From assembly GCA_046758865.1 (NCBI GenBank), contig JBHIBD010000040.1:1-18068 (forward strand): a stretch of 18,068 nucleotides of DNA, written 5' to 3'. Origin of the DNA: JBHIBD01 sp046758865. GTDB taxonomy: Bacteria > Planctomycetota > Brocadiia > Brocadiales > Bathyanammoxibiaceae. A model generated the notes under the pieces. It saw only the letters and a list, made by a program, of their open reading frames with translations. It ran no database searches and was not told the DNA's origin. The first letter of the stretch is position 1. Every line of letters starts with the position of its first letter. A program made the position numbers and the translations under genes. Shown here piece after piece: positions 15,375 to 18,068 of the stretch.

Positions 15375-15823
15375 GTCAGACACAACTAATCCTACTCTTC
15401 GCAGTAGGCCTTGCGGCGGTATTTGCAGAAATCCTTATACCTGGTATGATAGTGGGCATCTGTGGAGCCATCTGTATGATAGCGAGCATATACTGGGCCT
15501 ATCAAATAGGTGCGTCGGGTACAGGCAATATTATGGTCGCCGTCAGCATAATCTCTGTGCCAATATTCATCTTGCTCTGGTATAGACTGGCCTCCAGAAC
15601 CTTTGCGGTAACCGCCTCAGAGGCAGGCTTCAACCCGCCCGGTGAGTTTGAAAAACTCATGGGCCAAGATGGTGTAACGCTCACGGGCCTCCACCCTACC
15701 GGTATCGCCAATATACAGGGCAGGAGGGTAGACGTGGTGACCCGTGGTGAAATGGTTCCAAAAGGTGCAAGGGTCAAGGTAATAGAAGTCCGTGGAAATA
15801 GGGTTATAGTCAAATCCATTTAA
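15371..15823 (+). CDS. NfeD, short form
   Basis: 150 aa. Two or three membrane spans (about 5-25, 27-47 and 52-70) followed by a soluble NfeD OB-fold (about 90-150) ending RGNRVIVKS. That tail closely repeats the C-terminus of the long NfeD before it (RGNRVIVRP), which points to an old duplication of the domain. There is no protease domain. Short NfeD proteins are membrane partners of flotillins (as YuaF is for FloT in Bacillus subtilis). The ATG overlaps the preceding stop as ATGA, so the two NfeD proteins are probably made in step. Confidence 0.9.
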   Translation: MSQTQLILLFAVGLAAVFAEILIPGMIVGICGAICMIASIYWAYQIGASGTGNIMVAVSIISVPIFILLWYRLASRTFAVTASEAGFNPPGEFEKLMGQDGVTLTGLHPTGIANIQGRRVDVVTRGEMVPKGARVKVIEVRGNRVIVKSI

Positions 15824-15896
15824 CCGGCTAATCCGCTTCGTGTGTCGGCCCGCGGAGGGCGCGCAAAGGGGCCAAGGCCGGTAGGAAGGTAGAGCT

Positions 15897-16922
15897 ATGG
15901 AACAATTGCCATTAATGATACCAAAGCAATTTACCGTAGTGGGGATAATCTTTGCCGGAATAATACTATTCATCCTCCTCCTGATGCTGTTCAAGTACGG
16001 ATGGCTGTATATACAGGCCCTGGCGTCGGGTGCCCCAGTGTCTCTGATACAGCTGGTAGGCATGACACTCAGGAGGGTGAGGGCACGGGTTGTGGTGGAA
16101 TCAAGGATAATGGCCAAGAAGGCCGGGATTGAGATAGACACCCCCTTGCTAGAGGCCCACTACCTGGCTGGAGGCAACGTCATAAACGTAGTATGCTCCC
16201 TCATAGCCGCCAACAAGGCCAATATAGACCTTTCCTTTCAGCAGGCCTGCGCCATTGACCTGGCGGGTCGCGACGTGCTGGACGCAGTAAAGACCAGCGT
16301 CTACCCCAAGGTCATTGACTGCCCTGACCCTAAAAGGGGACGGCAAACCATAGATGCCGTGGCAAAGGACGGGATACAGCTCAAGGCAAAGGCCCGTGTC
16401 ACTGTTCGGGCCAACATGCCACGCCTGGTAGGTGGGGCTACAGAGGAAACCGTTATCGCACGCGTAGGGGAGGGCATCGTATCCACCATCGGCTCAGCAG
16501 ATACCCATAAAAAGGTGCTTGAAAATCCGGACCTCATCTCCAAGTCAGTACTGGAGAGAGGGCTCGATGCCGGGACAGCGTTCGAGATACTTTCCATTGA
16601 TATTGCCGACGTTGACGTGGGAGAAAACATAGGCGCAAAGCTCCAGGCAGACCAGGCCGAGGCGGACAAGCGTGTGGCACAAGCCGAGGCAGAGAAACGC
16701 AGGGCCATGGCGGTAGCACGCGAACAAGAGATGGTGGCCCTGGTCTCAGAAAACCGCGCAAAGGTGGTGCTGGCAGAGGCAGAGGTACCCAAGGCCATTT
16801 CTCAGGCATTCAGGGAAGGCAACCTGGGGATAATGGACTATTACCAATTTAAAAACATACAGGCCGACACTGAAATGAGAAGGTCCATCTCAAAATCCTC
16901 GGGTGATACCTCTCATACGTAA
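15897..16922 (+). CDS. floA: Flotillin-like protein FloA
   Basis: 341 aa, the usual length for FloA (YqfA family). The N-terminus has a long hydrophobic membrane stretch (about 13-34), then a PHB/SPFH domain (about 60-230, including GGATEETVIARVGEGIVSTIG split over residues 179-199), then an alanine/glutamate-rich coiled coil (about 245-300, ADQAEADKRVAQAEAEKR) and the family end segment NLGIMDYYQFKNIQADTEMR. It is a scaffold of functional membrane microdomains, oligomerising at the inner membrane. AGGAAGG is a good ribosome-binding site. It lies 73 bases after short nfeD and 12 bases before the next gene. Confidence 0.95.
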   Translation: MEQLPLMIPKQFTVVGIIFAGIILFILLLMLFKYGWLYIQALASGAPVSLIQLVGMTLRRVRARVVVESRIMAKKAGIEIDTPLLEAHYLAGGNVINVVCSLIAANKANIDLSFQQACAIDLAGRDVLDAVKTSVYPKVIDCPDPKRGRQTIDAVAKDGIQLKAKARVTVRANMPRLVGGATEETVIARVGEGIVSTIGSADTHKKVLENPDLISKSVLERGLDAGTAFEILSIDIADVDVGENIGAKLQADQAEADKRVAQAEAEKRRAMAVAREQEMVALVSENRAKVVLAEAEVPKAISQAFREGNLGIMDYYQFKNIQADTEMRRSISKSSGDTSHT

Positions 16923-16934
16923 GGGGTCTTTATA

Positions 16935-17405
16935 ATGGAAAGAAACATAGACCTCATTATATGGGCCTTACTATTCCTGCTCCTCTTTGGGGGAAGCATA
17001 ATAAAGGCGTTCCTCAGGTGGCGGGTGGAACGGAGGGAAGAGGCCAAAAAGCCTTTAACCGAGAGAAAGCGCCACACATTCAGGGAGGAATTGAAAAAGA
17101 CCCTTGAAGAGATGATGGTCAAAGAGGAAGGGCCTGAAATAGTTATCGAGGAGATACCACACCGCAAGCGGGCAAGACGACTCAAGGTAAGGGAGGAGCC
17201 TCCCGCTCCTGGGCCTCAAGGGCCTACTGCACCCACAAGGAGGGTGAAGCTAACGTCTCTGGCAGAACCACCGAAACCAAAAACACGGCATGAGAAGGTC
17301 CCACTATCAGAGAGACTCCCCAAGGACGAGCTGCAAAAGGCCATTGTTATGAGTGAGATACTTGGACCCCCAAGGTCAAGGAGAAGGACACACAGGCTCT
17401 TTTAG
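16935..17405 (+). CDS. Single-span membrane protein of the floA operon
   Basis: 156 aa, function unknown. One membrane span (about residues 6-24), then a charged cytoplasmic region rich in K, R and E (coiled-coil-like at 45-65), a proline-rich linker (88-116), and a compact C-terminal segment LQKAIVMSEILGPPRSRR (133-150) that looks like a conserved short linear motif. From memory, small proteins ending in a similar AI-x-x-SEILGPP stretch are seen in other bacteria, but I cannot verify this here. AAGGGG (16920-16925) serves as ribosome-binding site, 12 bases after floA, so it is very likely co-translated and a candidate partner of FloA or NfeD. Confidence 0.8.
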   Translation: MERNIDLIIWALLFLLLFGGSIIKAFLRWRVERREEAKKPLTERKRHTFREELKKTLEEMMVKEEGPEIVIEEIPHRKRARRLKVREEPPAPGPQGPTAPTRRVKLTSLAEPPKPKTRHEKVPLSERLPKDELQKAIVMSEILGPPRSRRRTHRLF

Positions 17406-17464
17406 GCCCTTCTGGCACCACAAACCATCAGATGCAGGATGTGTCTTGACGCATCGTGTCCCAT

Positions 17465-17595
17465 TTGTCATTGCGAGCGAAGCGAAGCAATCTAGTATTC
17501 TATAGATTTGATGCCAGAGACACATCCGCCTTTGGCGTGACTTCGGCCGTTTCATTCCCTCAGAATGACAATTTTGCAGGGTTTCCAGAGGCCTC
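17465..17595. repeat. MITE-like palindromic repeat, copy 3 (degenerate left end)
   Basis: Contains CATTGCGAGCGAAGCGAAGC (17470-17489), identical to copy 1, then ATCCGCCTTTGGCGTGAC (17523-17540). It ends AGAATGACAATTTT (17562-17575) and CCAGAGGCCTC (17585-17595), matching the right end of copy 2 with a few changes. The matching left terminal repeat is missing, so this copy is truncated or a patchwork. Confidence 0.75.
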
Positions 17596-17634
17596 ATCGC
17601 TTTCACAAAATAGCAGCGAAGAATTTTCGTGGTG

Positions 17635-17776
17635 GTCGAGCAAGCTCGACATTAAGCAGAGCAAGCTCTGCTACTACAGGCTCAAATGTTTACGTAGGGA
17701 CAGGTCTTTAGACCTGTCCGCAACCGGACAGACCTGAAGGTCTGTCCCTACGAAGCGGGTGCGATAAATCGCACCC
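17635..17776. repeat. Array of four or five hairpins
   Basis: GTCGAGC/GCTCGAC (17635-17650, AA loop); AGCAGAGC/GCTCTGCT (17655-17672, AA loop); GGACAGGTCT/AGACCTGTCC (17698-17719); GGACAGACCT/AGGTCTGTCC (17726-17747); and GGGTGCGAT/ATCGCACCC (17757-17776). The third and fourth are further enclosed by CGTAGGGACAG (17693-17703) and CTGTCCCTACG (17742-17752), so a single long hairpin with internal mismatches competes with two perfect ones. There is no T-run. Confidence 0.8.
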
Positions 17777-17836
17777 CCACATTTGGAATATAATACACGA
17801 CTTGTCTGCCCGGTGTGTTAAAATAGCTGCACAGGT

Positions 17837-17924
17837 GCCAGAGTGGTGGAATTGGAAGACGCGCTGGACTCAAAATCCAGTGGGCCACAAGCCCGTGTGG
17901 GTTCGACTCCCACCTCTGGCACCA
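17837..17924 (+). tRNA. tRNA-Leu (anticodon CAA)
   Basis: 88 bases, class II tRNA. Acceptor stem GCCAGAG (17837-17843) / CTCTGGC (17914-17920), discriminator A, and CCA encoded at 17922-17924. The anticodon stem CTGGA/TCCAG (17864-17868, 17876-17880) encloses a loop with CAA at 17871-17873, which reads UUG. The long variable arm GGGC-CACAA-GCCC (17882-17894) is typical of leucine tRNAs, and the T arm carries GTTCGAC. Downstream to 18068 I see no clear gene, integrase or terminator. Confidence 0.96.
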
Positions 17925-18068
17925 CCATTTCTATTACCCGATGCGGACTCCCTTGCAGGCAACAAATGCCACAAAGAGTTCTTAGAAGGTAAACGGTCAA
18001 ACGACCTCTACGAGCTGGATATCAAAAGTCAGGTCTTCCCCCGCCAAAGGATGGTTGGCATCTAACGT

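Larger units (their letters stand above)
17406..17836. other. Repeat-rich gap before tRNA-Leu
   Basis: 431 bases with no gene. It holds a degenerate MITE-like copy (17465-17595) and four tight hairpins (17635-17776), listed separately. A perfect TATAAT at 17789-17794 and a TAAAAT at 17819-17824 could be -10 boxes for the tRNA, but neither has a convincing -35 at the right distance. Confidence 0.6.

Noticed and set aside
17456..17737. ORF across the repeat region before the tRNA
   Set aside because: It is made of repeat and hairpin DNA (SLRAKRSNL type reading) and has no coding features.
17818..18000. Minus-strand ORF containing GVEPTRACGPLDFESSASS
   Set aside because: It is the antisense reading of tRNA-Leu, a well-known false protein seen opposite leucine and serine tRNAs.
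17925..18065. Integrated element or integrase after the tRNA
   Set aside because: A tRNA with adjacent repeats invites this, but no integrase motif or repeated tRNA 3' end is present before the window ends.
1..18068. CRISPR array
   Set aside because: The repeats are palindromic, unequal in spacing and interior, and scattered between genes; there are no regular spacers and no cas genes.

Overview
The window is a bacterial chromosomal segment of moderate GC with tight operons and short-palindrome-rich intergenic gaps. It carries no phage, plasmid, rRNA or CRISPR sequence. The gene content (lipoprotein SppA, long and short NfeD, FloA flotillin, a DUF362/ferredoxin protein, lysine-rich and TPR proteins, HicBA) fits a Gram-negative, probably anaerobic, environmental bacterium. 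A planctomycete such as the Brocadiales is my best guess, from the flavour of the proteins and repeats, but nothing here proves the phylum.

Layout. (1) 99-3422: a compact + strand operon of dihydroorotase (pyrC), a YacP/NYN ribonuclease-like protein, a VanZ-like protein, FxsA and a HAD phosphatase/phosphomutase. The genes overlap or lie a few bases apart. (2) 3423-4100: a gap with a MITE-like palindromic repeat and a structured stretch carrying a perfect Shine-Dalgarno before a 10-codon ORF. (3) 4101-5471: two exported proteins, one unknown and one of the cyclase/kynurenine-formamidase family. (4) 5825-6344: a HicBA toxin-antitoxin pair behind a clear sigma70-type promoter. (5) 6513-6823: a glutaredoxin-like gene ending in a textbook terminator. 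(6) 6886-8057: a DUF362 protein with two [4Fe-4S] motifs, behind a promoter nearly identical in design to that of hicBA. (7) 8176-10497: an alkaline-phosphatase-superfamily phosphodiesterase and a NodB-type polysaccharide deacetylase. (8) 10462-13360, minus strand: SppA lipoprotein peptidase (overlapping the deacetylase tail to tail), a TPR protein with a lysine-rich N-terminus, and a DUF2254-like membrane protein. (9) 13908-17405: NfeD with a ClpP-class protease domain, short NfeD, FloA and a single-span membrane protein with a distinctive C-terminal motif. These look like one membrane-microdomain operon. (10) 17406-17836: a dense array of repeats and hairpins, then tRNA-Leu(CAA) with encoded CCA.

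The main themes are membrane quality control (SppA, NfeD and FloA within 7 kb) and a mosaic of small palindromic repeats that recur at 1-90, 3522-3685, 5703-5767, 11475-11589, 13690-13892 and 17465-17776. The two leads most worth following are the uncharacterised fourth member of the NfeD/FloA operon and the switch-like structured region near 3727-3828.
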